NCBI GenBank assembly: GCA_002503985.1
Contig: DASW01000007.1
Span: 62,001-126,000, forward strand
Source of the DNA: Thermoplasmata archaeon UBA61
GTDB taxonomy: Archaea > Thermoplasmatota > Thermoplasmata > Lutacidiplasmatales > UBA184
Direction: 5' to 3'
DNA length: 64,000 bases
The notes under the pieces were generated by a model. It was not told the origin of the DNA. It ran no database searches and was given only the letters and a program-made list of their open reading frames with translations. Shown here in pieces: positions 1 to 8,647 of this stretch. The first letter of the stretch is position 1. Each line of letters starts with the position of its first letter. The position numbers and the translations under genes are program-made.

Positions 1-1087
1 CTGCCCACAACATCGTGGTGTCGTCGCTCGCCATACCGTTCGGGGCGGTGTACGAGTAGAGCTGGATCGGTCCCCCGGGGTTGCTCGCGAACAGAGCCGG
101 AGGGATTCCGTTCGGGAATACGGTCGTGTACGCCTCCAGGAAGAACATAATGCTGAGAGCGATCACGCCCGTGATAGCGACCCAGAGCCCCACCACGGAC
201 ATGGTCCGCTTCCAGCCGGTGACGTGCAGGACCTCGAACCGCTGGACGGTGACGGCCACGATACCGAGGATCAGGCACATCACGATCGCGTGGGAGTGGG
301 ACCCCATCGCCGTCCCAAGGACGGCCGAGGGCCCGCCGAGCCAGTTGATGTACCCGCCGAGCAACCCCGGGGACTGGCCGATATCGACCACGAAGTAGTT
401 CATCCAGAACACGACGAACCCGGTGATCCCCGCGATGAACGCCCCAATCACCGTCACGAACGTGAGCCAGTACGCCGAGTCCATCTTGCGGAACTGCTTC
501 CACGAGGGGAGGCTCGACCATCGGGGAATCATCCCGAGTCTGTTCGTGTCCGAATCGTACGTCCCCTCCATCTTGGCAGGAAGGAGGTACAGCTCCACGA
601 GCAGAGCACCACCCACATCGGCGAGAAGGATGAGGCCCAGCAGGATGAGGCCGAGCGGGATTGGCGCGAACTCTTGGTTGAACACCGGCCGCAGGTAGAA
701 AAACGCGCCGATCGCGGCGATCACGTTCGCGACGAGCGCGCGGTACGAGAGGGGGAAGTCGATGGGGGGCTCGTACTTGTCGAGGTCGAATGCCATGAAG
801 ACCAAGTATACCCCGAGCGCCGCAAACCCGATCGCGATCGAATGAAAGTAGAGGTCGGAGGCGCCGAACGAGAATGCGGGAGGGATCGTTCCCTGGGCGT
901 CCGGTGAAAGTCCCAGCACGAAGTAGAGAAGGGACATCACTCCGATGATGAGCAGGGTAATCCAGACGTAGGTCTTCTGAGGGTGGAGGTACCCTCGCTT
1001 GGTCATCAAATACCGGCTCGCCGGCTTCAGCTTCGGTTCGGTCGGCGCCGGCTCCTGCACAGGTGCGGCTCCGCTCGTCTCTGTCAT
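1..1087 (-). CDS. Multi-pass membrane protein, truncated by window edge
   Basis: The frame opens at an ATG at 1085-1087 (MTETSGAAPVQEP...) and stays open to base 1, so the C-terminus lies outside the window (about 362 residues visible). After a charged N-terminus (residues 1-35) come at least seven hydrophobic segments. One carries the histidine pair GSHSHAIVM in mid-chain, followed by a helix and then a VLHVTGWKR stretch. The gene is divergent from the heme O synthase gene, so a role as a heme-containing or oxidase-associated membrane subunit is possible, but I do not recognise the family and no classical cytochrome oxidase subunit I motif is visible. The coding call is firm; the function is unknown. 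Confidence 0.75.
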   Translation of the reverse strand, partial: MTETSGAAPVQEPAPTEPKLKPASRYLMTKRGYLHPQKTYVWITLLIIGVMSLLYFVLGLSPDAQGTIPPAFSFGASDLYFHSIAIGFAALGVYLVFMAFDLDKYEPPIDFPLSYRALVANVIAAIGAFFYLRPVFNQEFAPIPLGLILLGLILLADVGGALLVELYLLPAKMEGTYDSDTNRLGMIPRWSSLPSWKQFRKMDSAYWLTFVTVIGAFIAGITGFVVFWMNYFVVDIGQSPGLLGGYINWLGGPSAVLGTAMGSHSHAIVMCLILGIVAVTVQRFEVLHVTGWKRTMSVVGLWVAITGVIALSIMFFLEAYTTVFPNGIPPALFASNPGGPIQLYSYTAPNGMASDDTTMLWA

Positions 1088-1306
1088 CTGTTGCCTTAGG
1101 TCCGGAGAACGAGGGAGCTCGGTCTCGCGTATACCGCACGGATTGGGCGTCGCGCCGCCCCGGTACAGATGGGCGAATGCCCAACGCGCCCTGACCCGCC
1201 GATGCTCACTAGCCCCGACCCTGCTAGGGCGACACAAGGGGGGTCAAAAGTCGCTACGTGAAGCCGGCTCGACGGTTCGGGGTGAACTTCGGTTTACGAG
1301 CCATTC

Positions 1307-2317
1307 TTGACGGCGAGGCCCGACCTGCCAGCAAGCGCGGAGGGAACGCGACCGCCGGACCGAACGATGGGGTTCATCGACGAACCGACCAGGTGGCCCG
1401 CCCCGGGCGAGTTGGCCCGGTCTCGGGCACACCCCGATCAACCCTGGTGGGACACGCTGTTGGCGTACGGTCAGCTCCTGAAGCCGAGGATGGTCGCCCT
1501 TCTCGTCTTCACCGCCGCTGTCGGCATGGTCGTAGCCGCCGCCTCCTTCGGTATGAGCCTGAGCCCGACCACGTACATCGCGGGTATCATCGCTATCACC
1601 GCTGGGACGGCCGGCTGCAACGCCCTGACCGGATACATCGACCGGGACATCGACCGGCTGATGGGCCGTACGCGGGAGCGACCGTTGTGCACAGGGCGGA
1701 TCTCTCCCGCCTACCGCGCGGTGGTTCTGGGGGCGGCGCTCCTCGGGGTTTCTCTGGTCCTCTCGGGGCTTCGCAACCCTCTCGCTCTCGCGTTCATGTC
1801 CATCGGCATCTTGGACAACGTGGTCGTCTACAGCCTGTGGCTCAAGCGGACCACCCGATGGAACATCGTACTGGGCGGGATCTCGGGAGGAATGCCCGTA
1901 GCGTTCGGCTGGGCGTTCGTGACGGGGTCGATCGGACTCGCCGCGATCCTCCTCGCGGCGCTCGTCGTCCTCTGGACCCCGACCCACATCTGGAGCCTCG
2001 CGCTCCGGTACCGGGACGACTACGCCCGCGCCGGCGTGCCCATGCTTCCCGTCGTGACGAGCGAGAAGACCGCGCTTCGCTGCATGGTCGCCACCGGCGC
2101 TCTTCTCGTTCCGTTCAGTCTCGCGTTGCCGTGGGCGACCCCGGTCGCGGGCCTCGGGTACTTGGTCGTCTGTGTTGTCTTCGGAGTGCCACTTGTCGCC
2201 ATGAGCATCTGGCTATGGCTCCGCCCGACCCCGGCCGGGGCGTGGACCCTTTTCAAGTTCTCCAGTCCATATCTCGCGGTCGTGTTCCTCGCGCTGCTGG
2301 TGAGCGCTCTTTGGTGA
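1307..2317 (+). CDS. ctaB: Protoheme IX farnesyltransferase (heme O synthase)
   Basis: An integral-membrane UbiA-superfamily prenyltransferase that attaches a farnesyl group to heme b to make heme O for heme-copper oxidases. The first Asp-rich motif region is clear (NALTGYIDRDIDRLMGRT followed by RERPL), and the second conserved region THIWSLALRYRDDYARAGVP matches the family. Eight to nine hydrophobic helices follow a short N-terminal tail. The longest frame starts at TTG 1307; an ATG at 1367 (MGFIDEPTRW) is an equally reasonable start and gives 316 residues. Its presence implies an aerobic or microaerobic terminal oxidase elsewhere in the genome. It is divergent from the truncated membrane protein at 1-1087. 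Confidence 0.93.
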   Translation: MTARPDLPASAEGTRPPDRTMGFIDEPTRWPAPGELARSRAHPDQPWWDTLLAYGQLLKPRMVALLVFTAAVGMVVAAASFGMSLSPTTYIAGIIAITAGTAGCNALTGYIDRDIDRLMGRTRERPLCTGRISPAYRAVVLGAALLGVSLVLSGLRNPLALAFMSIGILDNVVVYSLWLKRTTRWNIVLGGISGGMPVAFGWAFVTGSIGLAAILLAALVVLWTPTHIWSLALRYRDDYARAGVPMLPVVTSEKTALRCMVATGALLVPFSLALPWATPVAGLGYLVVCVVFGVPLVAMSIWLWLRPTPAGAWTLFKFSSPYLAVVFLALLVSALW

Positions 2318-2581
2318 CCGGGGTTCGGCCCGGACCCTTCTTCCGACGACGCAGGAGGCTCCCGGCGTGCGAGGGCCTCCGCCACTGTCTTCGTCTCGTC
2401 GGGCGACCCACAGCTTTTGCGGCTGTTCGAGCGACCCTGAGCAACACCGCCGAGAATGGAAAGACAGCACTTTCCTCGGGGGACGATCGGGGTCGCGCGC
2501 CAGGATGAAAACGGCGAGGCGCCGAGCAGCGACTGCCTTCCAAGATCGCTTGGGGACTCGGCAGGACCGTGGATCCACCGC

Positions 2582-3085
2582 TTACTCGGACACATCCGGA
2601 AGGTATGTTTCTGAAGCGATCCCGGGGACCTCTCCTCCCTTCCATGCAGAGCGCGGCCAACCGGGATCCGGTCCCGCAGCAACCCGAATCACGAGGCGGG
2701 AGAGTTCGGATATCCACGGAGCCTCGAGGGCCTCGGCGATCGGCACCTCCCGGAACTCCGCGATCTCGGGCGGGCGGGCGCTCGGCTCTCCTGCGACGTG
2801 CTCGAGGGCGAATGCGAAGTAGACATCGCTCTCCGCCTCCCGGACCACCTTGTGTCGGGTGAGGAGGAGGCGCCCCACCCTGACCGTCACCCCGGTTTCC
2901 TCCTCGAACTCTCGAACCACCGCTTCCTCGAGGCTCTCGCCGGGTTCGACGTACCCGCTCGGGACCGTGAACCGGGTCCGGTAGACCGCCCGGTTGACGA
3001 GAACCCGCCCATTGCGTATCCGGGCCCCGCCCACACCGACCCGGGTGTGCGGAGGAGGGAGCGGAGGGAACGTCGCGCCGGACAC
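2582..3085 (-). CDS. Nudix hydrolase
   Basis: A protein of 167 residues with a complete Nudix box around residues 44-66: GYVEPGESLEEAVVREFEEE followed by TGV fits GX5EX7REUXEEXGU, so the metal-binding glutamates are present. Nudix enzymes hydrolyse nucleoside diphosphates linked to another group; the substrate cannot be read from the sequence. The start is a GTG only 18 bp after the stop of the upstream DUF885 gene on the same strand, so the two are probably co-transcribed. The last 30 residues after the Nudix fold are Gly/Pro-rich and not conserved-looking. Confidence 0.88.
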   Translation of the reverse strand: MSGATFPPLPPPHTRVGVGGARIRNGRVLVNRAVYRTRFTVPSGYVEPGESLEEAVVREFEEETGVTVRVGRLLLTRHKVVREAESDVYFAFALEHVAGEPSARPPEIAEFREVPIAEALEAPWISELSRLVIRVAAGPDPGWPRSAWKGGEVPGIASETYLPDVSE

Positions 3086-3103
3086 CGGTCCTCGGGGGAC
3101 GCG

Positions 3104-4729
3104 TCAGGCGGCCGCAAGCATTGAGTCGAGGAAGCCGATCGGCGGCGCGCCGAATCCCAGCAACGTGTCGTGGAACGCCTTTCGAGACCCGTGGAACTTC
3201 GTCGCCAGGTACTTTGACCGCACGTCGAGGATGGCGAGCTTGCCCAGCGTGTAGCAGAAGTACTCGGGGTTGTAGGTGCCGCGGACCGCCTCCCGATGGG
3301 CGTGGACCTCTTCGAGGTGTGCTTCGGTGCGGAGCAGCCGGGCCGCGTCAGAGACCGACATCCCTTGGGTGTGCATGCCGATCGACACGATGAGCCGAGA
3401 GTCCCGCAGCAGGGCGTCGTGCAGCTGGGTCACCTCGGCCGACGTCGACCGGTCGTCGAACCCGGCCTCGAGCGCGGCCTGCTCGCAGTAGTGGGCCCAG
3501 CCCTCGACGAACGAGTAGGAGAACCACACCTGGCGAGCGAGGCTCTGAGCGGTCTTTCGGAAGTGGAGGGACTGGAGATAGTGTCCGGGCCAGACCTCGT
3601 GAACGGTGGTGTTCTTCAGCATCGCGTGATTGAGGGTCCGCATCCATTCCTCGGCCTGCGCCGGGGTCCAGGCCGGGTCCACGCCCGTCACCCAGTAGAT
3701 CCCGTCCACCGGCTTCTCGAACGGGCCGGGCGAGCTCATCGCCGCGGTCCACAGGTTTCGGGCCCAGGGGGGAGTTTCCCGCACGTGGCAGACCTCGGGC
3801 TCGGGAATCGTGGCCAGTTCCTGCGTACGGACGAACTCTCGGATCTCGTCCACGAGGCGACGAGCGAGCGGTAGGAGCTCCTCCGGCGAGGGGTGCTGGT
3901 CGTACTGTCGAGTGACGAGCTGGTCGATCGAGACCCGCTCGCGCCGAGCGATCTGGGTGAGGCGCTCCCGGTTGCGCTTCAGGTCGTCGTGGCCCCTTCG
4001 AAGGACCTCTTCGACCGGCAGGGTGAGCCCTTCCCGGACCCAGAGGAGGCGCTGGAAGCGCTCCCGCCCGAGCGCGAAATCGTCGGTGGCTTGGGGCAAC
4101 CGCTGGGTCGTCAGCCATTCGGCGAACGCCCGGACCGCGGCGTCGGCGCCTTCCCTTGCCTTTCGTACCTCGTCTCGAAGCGATGGGGAGCCGGTCGCCG
4201 CGAACGACTCACCCTCCTCGAAGTGGGAGGGCAGTCCGCCGGCGATCTGGATGGAGAGGGTGACGAACGGGCGAGGGAGGACCGGCTCGAGCCGCTGCTT
4301 CGCGGTCTCGAGCAGGGACGGGACCGAGGTGAGGACACGCACGATCGAAGCGACTCGGTCGGCGACCGGCGCATAGTCCCGGGCGATGTAGTTCGTGAGG
4401 TCCGGCTGGAACAGATAGCTCATCGGGTTCCGGTCGAGCTCGCGCGTCTCGTCGAGGTCGAAGAGAGCCCCTTCGAGAAGGAGCCGAAGCAGGTTTCGGT
4501 CGTGCCGGCGGTGGACGGCGAGGTCGGACTCCCGTACTTCCCCAAGCTGTCGGAGGAAGCCCTGGGTCGTCGTCCGCCATCGGTCGGTGCTCTCGACGGA
4601 AAGGTCGGGCAGGAGGCCATCGTACTCGTGGAGCCCGAGGTACGACGCCATGGTAGGCCGTGCCACGAACAGGTGGGCGACGACCTCCTTCTCGAGGGAT
4701 GACAACCGATCGGGGGACTCCGGGGCCAT
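3104..4729 (-). CDS. DUF885 family putative metallopeptidase
   Basis: The protein has 541 residues, in the usual range for the DUF885 family. The signature HEVWPGH lies near residue 376 and a second conserved block EGWAHYCEQ about 30 residues later. Together these resemble a gluzincin-type HExxH...E zinc site with the insertion typical of the family. No signal peptide or membrane helix is seen, so it should be cytoplasmic. Members are annotated as putative carboxypeptidases; substrate specificity is not established here. It lies between the FMN-dependent oxidase gene upstream (58 bp gap) and the Nudix gene downstream, all on the minus strand. Confidence 0.85.
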   Translation of the reverse strand: MAPESPDRLSSLEKEVVAHLFVARPTMASYLGLHEYDGLLPDLSVESTDRWRTTTQGFLRQLGEVRESDLAVHRRHDRNLLRLLLEGALFDLDETRELDRNPMSYLFQPDLTNYIARDYAPVADRVASIVRVLTSVPSLLETAKQRLEPVLPRPFVTLSIQIAGGLPSHFEEGESFAATGSPSLRDEVRKAREGADAAVRAFAEWLTTQRLPQATDDFALGRERFQRLLWVREGLTLPVEEVLRRGHDDLKRNRERLTQIARRERVSIDQLVTRQYDQHPSPEELLPLARRLVDEIREFVRTQELATIPEPEVCHVRETPPWARNLWTAAMSSPGPFEKPVDGIYWVTGVDPAWTPAQAEEWMRTLNHAMLKNTTVHEVWPGHYLQSLHFRKTAQSLARQVWFSYSFVEGWAHYCEQAALEAGFDDRSTSAEVTQLHDALLRDSRLIVSIGMHTQGMSVSDAARLLRTEAHLEEVHAHREAVRGTYNPEYFCYTLGKLAILDVRSKYLATKFHGSRKAFHDTLLGFGAPPIGFLDSMLAAA

Positions 4730-4787
4730 GGTAGGGTCCGGTGCATCGGCCTCGCAGATAGGGCTTGCGGGGATTGGCGGGGCGAGC

Positions 4788-5891
4788 CTATGCCGGCCAA
4801 GGGGCGATGAGGGTCCGGTCGATCTTCGAGAGAGAGCTCCGGCCGGTGAGCACCATCGCCGAGGCGATGTCGGAAGCGAGGAGCTCGAGGTAGCGGGCCA
4901 CCCCGCCCTCGCCGTTAGCGGCGAGCGCCCACAGGACCGGGCGCCCCACCCCCACGGCCCGTGCTCCGAGCGCGAGCGCGATCAGAACGTCGCTCCCCCG
5001 CCGTACCCCCCCGTCGAGGTAGACCTCGGCCCGGTTTCCGACCGCGGCGACGACCTCGGGGAGCATGGCGAGGGAGGCGGGAGCTCGGTCGAGCTGTCGG
5101 CCTCCGTGGTTCGAGACGATGACCGCTCGGGCCCCGTGCTTAACCGACAAGCGTGCGTCCGCGGCGCAGAGCACTCCCTTCACCACAATCGGCAGGTCGG
5201 TCGCCTCTCGAAGGCGGTCGACGACCTCCCAGGTCTCGCCGGTAGCACTCCCCACAGAGTACTTCTCTCCGGTCCGCTCGGGCCCTCGGGAGGGGGGGAC
5301 GACCCCCGGTCCGCTCCCGAGCGGGATGGACGAATCGATCGCGAACCCGGTCCGCAGCTGGGCGTCGCGCACCCCCAGCACCGGGGTGTCCGCGGTCAGG
5401 ACCACGGCGGTGAATCCCGCCCGCTCGACCCGCTTCACGAGGCGCTCGGTCGCCTTCCACTCAGGTTGGAGGTAGAGCTGGAACCAGCGTGGCCCGCGCG
5501 GGCGCGCGCTCGCGATCTTCTCGAGCGACCATGAGGAGAGCGTGCTGAACATCGCAAGGAAGCCGGCGCGGCTGGCCGCGCGGGCGGTGCCGCCCTCCCC
5601 ATCGGGATGGACCAAGCCCTGGTAGGCGGTCGGAGCGACGTAGACCGGCGCGGAGACCGCCTCCCCGAGGACGTGGGTCCTGAGGTCGACCTCGCGGACC
5701 CCGGCGAGGATGCGCGGCTTCACCACCCAACGGTCGAACGCCTCCCGGTTGGCACGGTCGGTCCACCCCGTGGCTGCCGCGGCCTCGATGTACGACCAGG
5801 TCTTCGGAGTGACCTTTCGGGCCGCTGCCTCCTCCACTTCGCTCAGCGAGGCGAATCCGCTCTTCGGCCGCTTCGTCACAGGTCCGACCAC
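4788..5891 (-). CDS. FMN-dependent alpha-hydroxy acid oxidase/dehydrogenase
   Basis: A TIM-barrel flavoenzyme of 367 residues in the family of glycolate oxidase, L-lactate dehydrogenase (LldD) and lactate monooxygenase, which oxidise an L-2-hydroxy acid to a 2-oxo acid. The catalytic and substrate-binding segment IVSNHGGRQLDRAP is intact near residue 260, with VVKGVL before it and the FMN phosphate segment YLDGGVRRGSDVLIALALGA after it. The archaeal paralogue, type 2 IPP isomerase, has a different signature and is less likely. An AT-rich stretch (GACTTTAAT read on the minus strand, around 5912-5920) about 25 bp upstream suggests a leaderless transcript. Confidence 0.88.
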   Translation of the reverse strand: MVGPVTKRPKSGFASLSEVEEAAARKVTPKTWSYIEAAAATGWTDRANREAFDRWVVKPRILAGVREVDLRTHVLGEAVSAPVYVAPTAYQGLVHPDGEGGTARAASRAGFLAMFSTLSSWSLEKIASARPRGPRWFQLYLQPEWKATERLVKRVERAGFTAVVLTADTPVLGVRDAQLRTGFAIDSSIPLGSGPGVVPPSRGPERTGEKYSVGSATGETWEVVDRLREATDLPIVVKGVLCAADARLSVKHGARAVIVSNHGGRQLDRAPASLAMLPEVVAAVGNRAEVYLDGGVRRGSDVLIALALGARAVGVGRPVLWALAANGEGGVARYLELLASDIASAMVLTGRSSLSKIDRTLIAPWPA

Positions 5892-6044
5892 CCGTGTCGC
5901 CGAACCGGCCGGGGATTAAAGTCCGGGCTCTTCCGCCCGTCCGCGACCCGCTCTTCGGGAGGGGGTATAAGGGGGTTTGCCCCGCGAGGGGCGCACCGGA
6001 CCCGGCAACGTGACGTTTTTGAGAGGGAGGTGGTACGTGCCTCC

Positions 6045-6917
6045 ATGGCTCGCGTGAGGCGCGTGACCGTATCGGGACACCGGTCGTTCGAGTATATTTC
6101 ACAGGGAGAGGGTCCGGCGACCCTCCTCGTTCACCCGGGCGGTCCCGGCTGGACCTATCACTACCTGCGCGGACTGCTTCGGCTCGCCAACGCGAACCTC
6201 CGAGTCGTCCTGTTCAACCCGCGCGGGGTGGGCCACAGCTGGGCCCCGAAGCGGGCGAGCGAGTACTCGATCGCCAACATGGCCGACGATGTGGAGGCGA
6301 TACGACGCGCTCTCAAGATCACCGAGCTCCACCTTCTCGGGCATTCGACCGGCGGGTTCGTGGCGCTCGAGTACGCCCACCGGTACGAGACCCCCATCAC
6401 GTCGCTCCTCCTCTGCGCGACCGCCGGTGCTCCCGAGGAGATCCACGCCGCCTATCGATTGATGATCGGTTGCGCCAGCCCCCACCAGCGCCACCGCCTG
6501 AGGGACCTCGCGAAGGCTAAAGCGTTCGATTCCGCGGAGTACAAGCTGCTCTCGGAGCAGGTCTACCAGCCGTTCCAGACCCGCTTCGTGAAGGAGACCT
6601 CCAAGGACTGGAAGGCGACCCGGTTCAGCCAGACCGTCTATCGCGCGATGCTGACCCGTAGCGGCGATGACTTCGCGTGCGACGGCACGATCGCCGACTG
6701 GGACGGCCGCAAGTACTACTCCAAGATCGAGGTGCCCACGGTCGTCGTCGTCGGTCGGTACGATTACTTCCTCGGCCCGTCGGTCGAGATGGCGGACCGG
6801 ATTGAGCCCGCGCACCTCCGCGTGCTCGCCCGCAGCAGCCACATGGCGATCCTGGAACAACCGAAGGAGTTCCTCGGCACGATCCGGGAGTTCCTCAGCG
6901 ACGTCACGGGCGGCTAA
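6045..6917 (+). CDS. Alpha/beta hydrolase (proline iminopeptidase-like)
   Basis: A protein of 290 residues starting at ATG 6045, preceded by a good ribosome binding site (GGGAGGTGG, about 8 bp upstream); the open frame continues further upstream but without support. It carries the oxyanion-hole motif HPGGPG, the nucleophile elbow GHSTGG (Ser near residue 100), an acid segment GRYDYFLGP and a terminal histidine SSHMAILEQP. The catalytic triad of the S33/alpha-beta hydrolase fold is therefore complete. It could be an aminopeptidase or a small-molecule esterase. A second, more divergent S33-like enzyme is encoded at 59686-60597. Confidence 0.87.
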   Translation: MARVRRVTVSGHRSFEYISQGEGPATLLVHPGGPGWTYHYLRGLLRLANANLRVVLFNPRGVGHSWAPKRASEYSIANMADDVEAIRRALKITELHLLGHSTGGFVALEYAHRYETPITSLLLCATAGAPEEIHAAYRLMIGCASPHQRHRLRDLAKAKAFDSAEYKLLSEQVYQPFQTRFVKETSKDWKATRFSQTVYRAMLTRSGDDFACDGTIADWDGRKYYSKIEVPTVVVVGRYDYFLGPSVEMADRIEPAHLRVLARSSHMAILEQPKEFLGTIREFLSDVTGG

Positions 6918-6980
6918 CCGTCGGACTGGGTCCGATAGAGGTAAACCCGCGCGGGGCCACCGGGTGCCGGTAGGCACCCC

Positions 6981-7706
6981 ATGTCCCCCGACCCCGCTCA
7001 CCGCAACGGACCCGCTCCCGAGACACCCCCGGTCCGGCTCCGGCTCACGCCCGAGGCTCGCGCCGCCCTCACCGCAGCGCTCGTGGGCCGCCCTCCGGGC
7101 TCCGGCGTCCGGCTGTGGGTCGAACGGGGCATGCGACCCCACGCTCAGATGATGATCGACCATCCCTCCGTCCGGGACGTGCCGGTCACGGTCGACTCGG
7201 TCCCGCTCCTGCTCGACGAGAGCAGCTTGAAGTTCCTCTTGGACGCCGAGGTCCGCTACCACTCCGACCCGGCTCGCGCTGGGTTCGAGGTCGTCGGCCC
7301 GTTCCTTCCGTCGGCCACCGCGCCGGCCCCCCCCGCGACGTCGGCAGCCCTGGCCCCTTCCACGGCCGCTTCCGCCCCCGGCTCGAGCCCGGGCTCGGCT
7401 CGGCCCGAGATCGAACAGAAAGTGCAGGACGCGCTCCGCAACATCTACGACCCCGAGATCCCGATGAACATCATCGACCTCGGTCTCATCTACGGAATGG
7501 ACTGGGACGCCTCCGGCGGCCTCACCATCCGAATGACGATGACGAGCGCCGGGTGTCCCGTGATCGACGCGCTCACCCAAGAGGTCGCGGCGGCCGCCCG
7601 GAATGCGAGCGGGGTCGAGAAGGTCCAGGTCGAGGTCGTCTGGGAACCGCCGTGGGGCCCGGAACGGATGACGGACTTCGCCCGGCGCCAGTTCGGCTAC
7701 GACTAA
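6981..7706 (+). CDS. Two-domain protein: A-type-carrier-like domain fused to MIP18/DUF59 (SufT-like)
   Basis: A protein of 241 residues in two parts. Residues 16-105 resemble an IscA/HesB-type fold (RLRLTPEARAALTAALVG... and GVRLWVERGM) but contain none of the cysteines that bind iron-sulfur clusters in true A-type carriers. After an Ala/Pro/Ser linker (about 106-135) a full MIP18/DUF59 domain follows: NIYDPEIPMNIIDLGLIYGM, the conserved cysteine in TSAGCPVIDAL, and VWEPPWGPERM at the end. DUF59 proteins (SufT, PaaD, CIA2) help deliver Fe-S clusters. The natural inference is an Fe-S maturation factor. The DUF59 call is strong, the N-terminal call moderate. Confidence 0.82.
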   Translation: MSPDPAHRNGPAPETPPVRLRLTPEARAALTAALVGRPPGSGVRLWVERGMRPHAQMMIDHPSVRDVPVTVDSVPLLLDESSLKFLLDAEVRYHSDPARAGFEVVGPFLPSATAPAPPATSAALAPSTAASAPGSSPGSARPEIEQKVQDALRNIYDPEIPMNIIDLGLIYGMDWDASGGLTIRMTMTSAGCPVIDALTQEVAAAARNASGVEKVQVEVVWEPPWGPERMTDFARRQFGYD

Positions 7707-7717
7707 CGAACGGACGG

Positions 7718-8488
7718 TCAGCGGCGGGCGAAGAGCACGCGGTTCGAGAGGTCCTGCCAGACGACATCCACCTCGCGGAACCCCGCGCGTCGGAGCGCGT
7801 CCTCGTGGACCTCGAGGGGGAGGATGACCTCCTTCGGATGATGCGCGGAACGTCGCTTTCGCTCGTCGAAGTACGGGCGAAGGGTCGGGATCCGTTCGGC
7901 CCTCTCCCACCACCGGGTCCACGCGGTCCACTCCGCGCCGATCTGCCCGCCGCCGAACCGCTGTTGTCGGACCTTCTCTACGAGTTGGGAGATCCCCTTC
8001 GCCCGGGGTCCCCACGGAAGATGATCCCCGTCCAGGAACACGCCCCCGCGCGGGAGTAGCCGCCCGAGGTCCCGATAGAGCGACCGTAGGTCGGCCTCCG
8101 GGAGCCAGTGGAGGGCGGTCGTTGAGAGGGCGGCATCGACCCGTCGTCGAGGGAGCGCGTCGCTCCATCCTCGAGCGCCGAGCTTCGCATCCACCCAGCT
8201 CAGACGGCCGTGGAAGCTCCCGAGCGCGCTCCGACCGACCTGCAGCGACACCGGGTCGTAGTCGACGGCTATGACACGGGCCGCGGGGAAGCGGCGGAGA
8301 AGACGGACGCTCAGCGACCCGGGGCCGGACCCCAGGTCGAGGGCCGTGAACCGCTTAGGGACGGACGCCTCGAGGACATCGAACATCGCGGAGAACCGAC
8401 GTTCCCGGTCCGGGTTGAAGCTCTCCTGCTGGGCGTCCCAGCTTCTCAGTAGGGCTCGCCAGTTCAGCTCTCGTGAACGTCGCACCAT
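7718..8488 (-). CDS. Class I SAM-dependent methyltransferase
   Basis: The Rossmann motif I ALDLGSGPGS lies near residue 50, followed by VIAVDYDPVSL (motif II acid) and a later ALSTTALHWLP block typical of the Methyltransf_25/11 group. I take the ATG at 8488 (MVRRSRELNW) as the start; a further upstream start at 8524 is possible. The acceptor substrate is not apparent. The gene converges on the iron-sulfur fusion gene with only 11 bp between the two stops. Confidence 0.82.
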   Translation of the reverse strand: MVRRSRELNWRALLRSWDAQQESFNPDRERRFSAMFDVLEASVPKRFTALDLGSGPGSLSVRLLRRFPAARVIAVDYDPVSLQVGRSALGSFHGRLSWVDAKLGARGWSDALPRRRVDAALSTTALHWLPEADLRSLYRDLGRLLPRGGVFLDGDHLPWGPRAKGISQLVEKVRQQRFGGGQIGAEWTAWTRWWERAERIPTLRPYFDERKRRSAHHPKEVILPLEVHEDALRRAGFREVDVVWQDLSNRVLFARR

Positions 8489-8614
8489 CGATCCCCGGAG
8501 TACGTCCCAGCAGCGTCGTCCCAAAAAGCCATCGCGTGCCCCGCGGCGAGCTTCCCGTCGGGATCTTCCCCCGCAACGGAATCCGACGGCCGCGTCACAA
8601 ACGTCACACGTAGG

Positions 8615-8622
8615 TTTTTATT
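8615..8622 (+). promoter_or_regulatory. TATA-box-like element
   Basis: A T-rich octamer (TTTTTATT) sits about 26-33 bp upstream of the ATG at 8648 in otherwise GC-rich DNA. This spacing is what archaeal TATA boxes show in front of leaderless genes. Confidence 0.5.
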
Positions 8623-8647
8623 CTCATCAACCGGCTCTGAATCATCG

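Noticed and set aside
1258..2508. Long open frame in another register across the ctaB gene
   Set aside because: Arg/Gly/Pro-rich shadow product without motifs, typical of alternative frames in high-GC DNA; ctaB explains the region.
6099..8168. 689-residue minus-strand open frame over the alpha/beta hydrolase and Fe-S fusion genes
   Set aside because: Composition is that of an antisense shadow (Arg, Gly, Asp, Val), and the sense-strand genes have complete family motifs.
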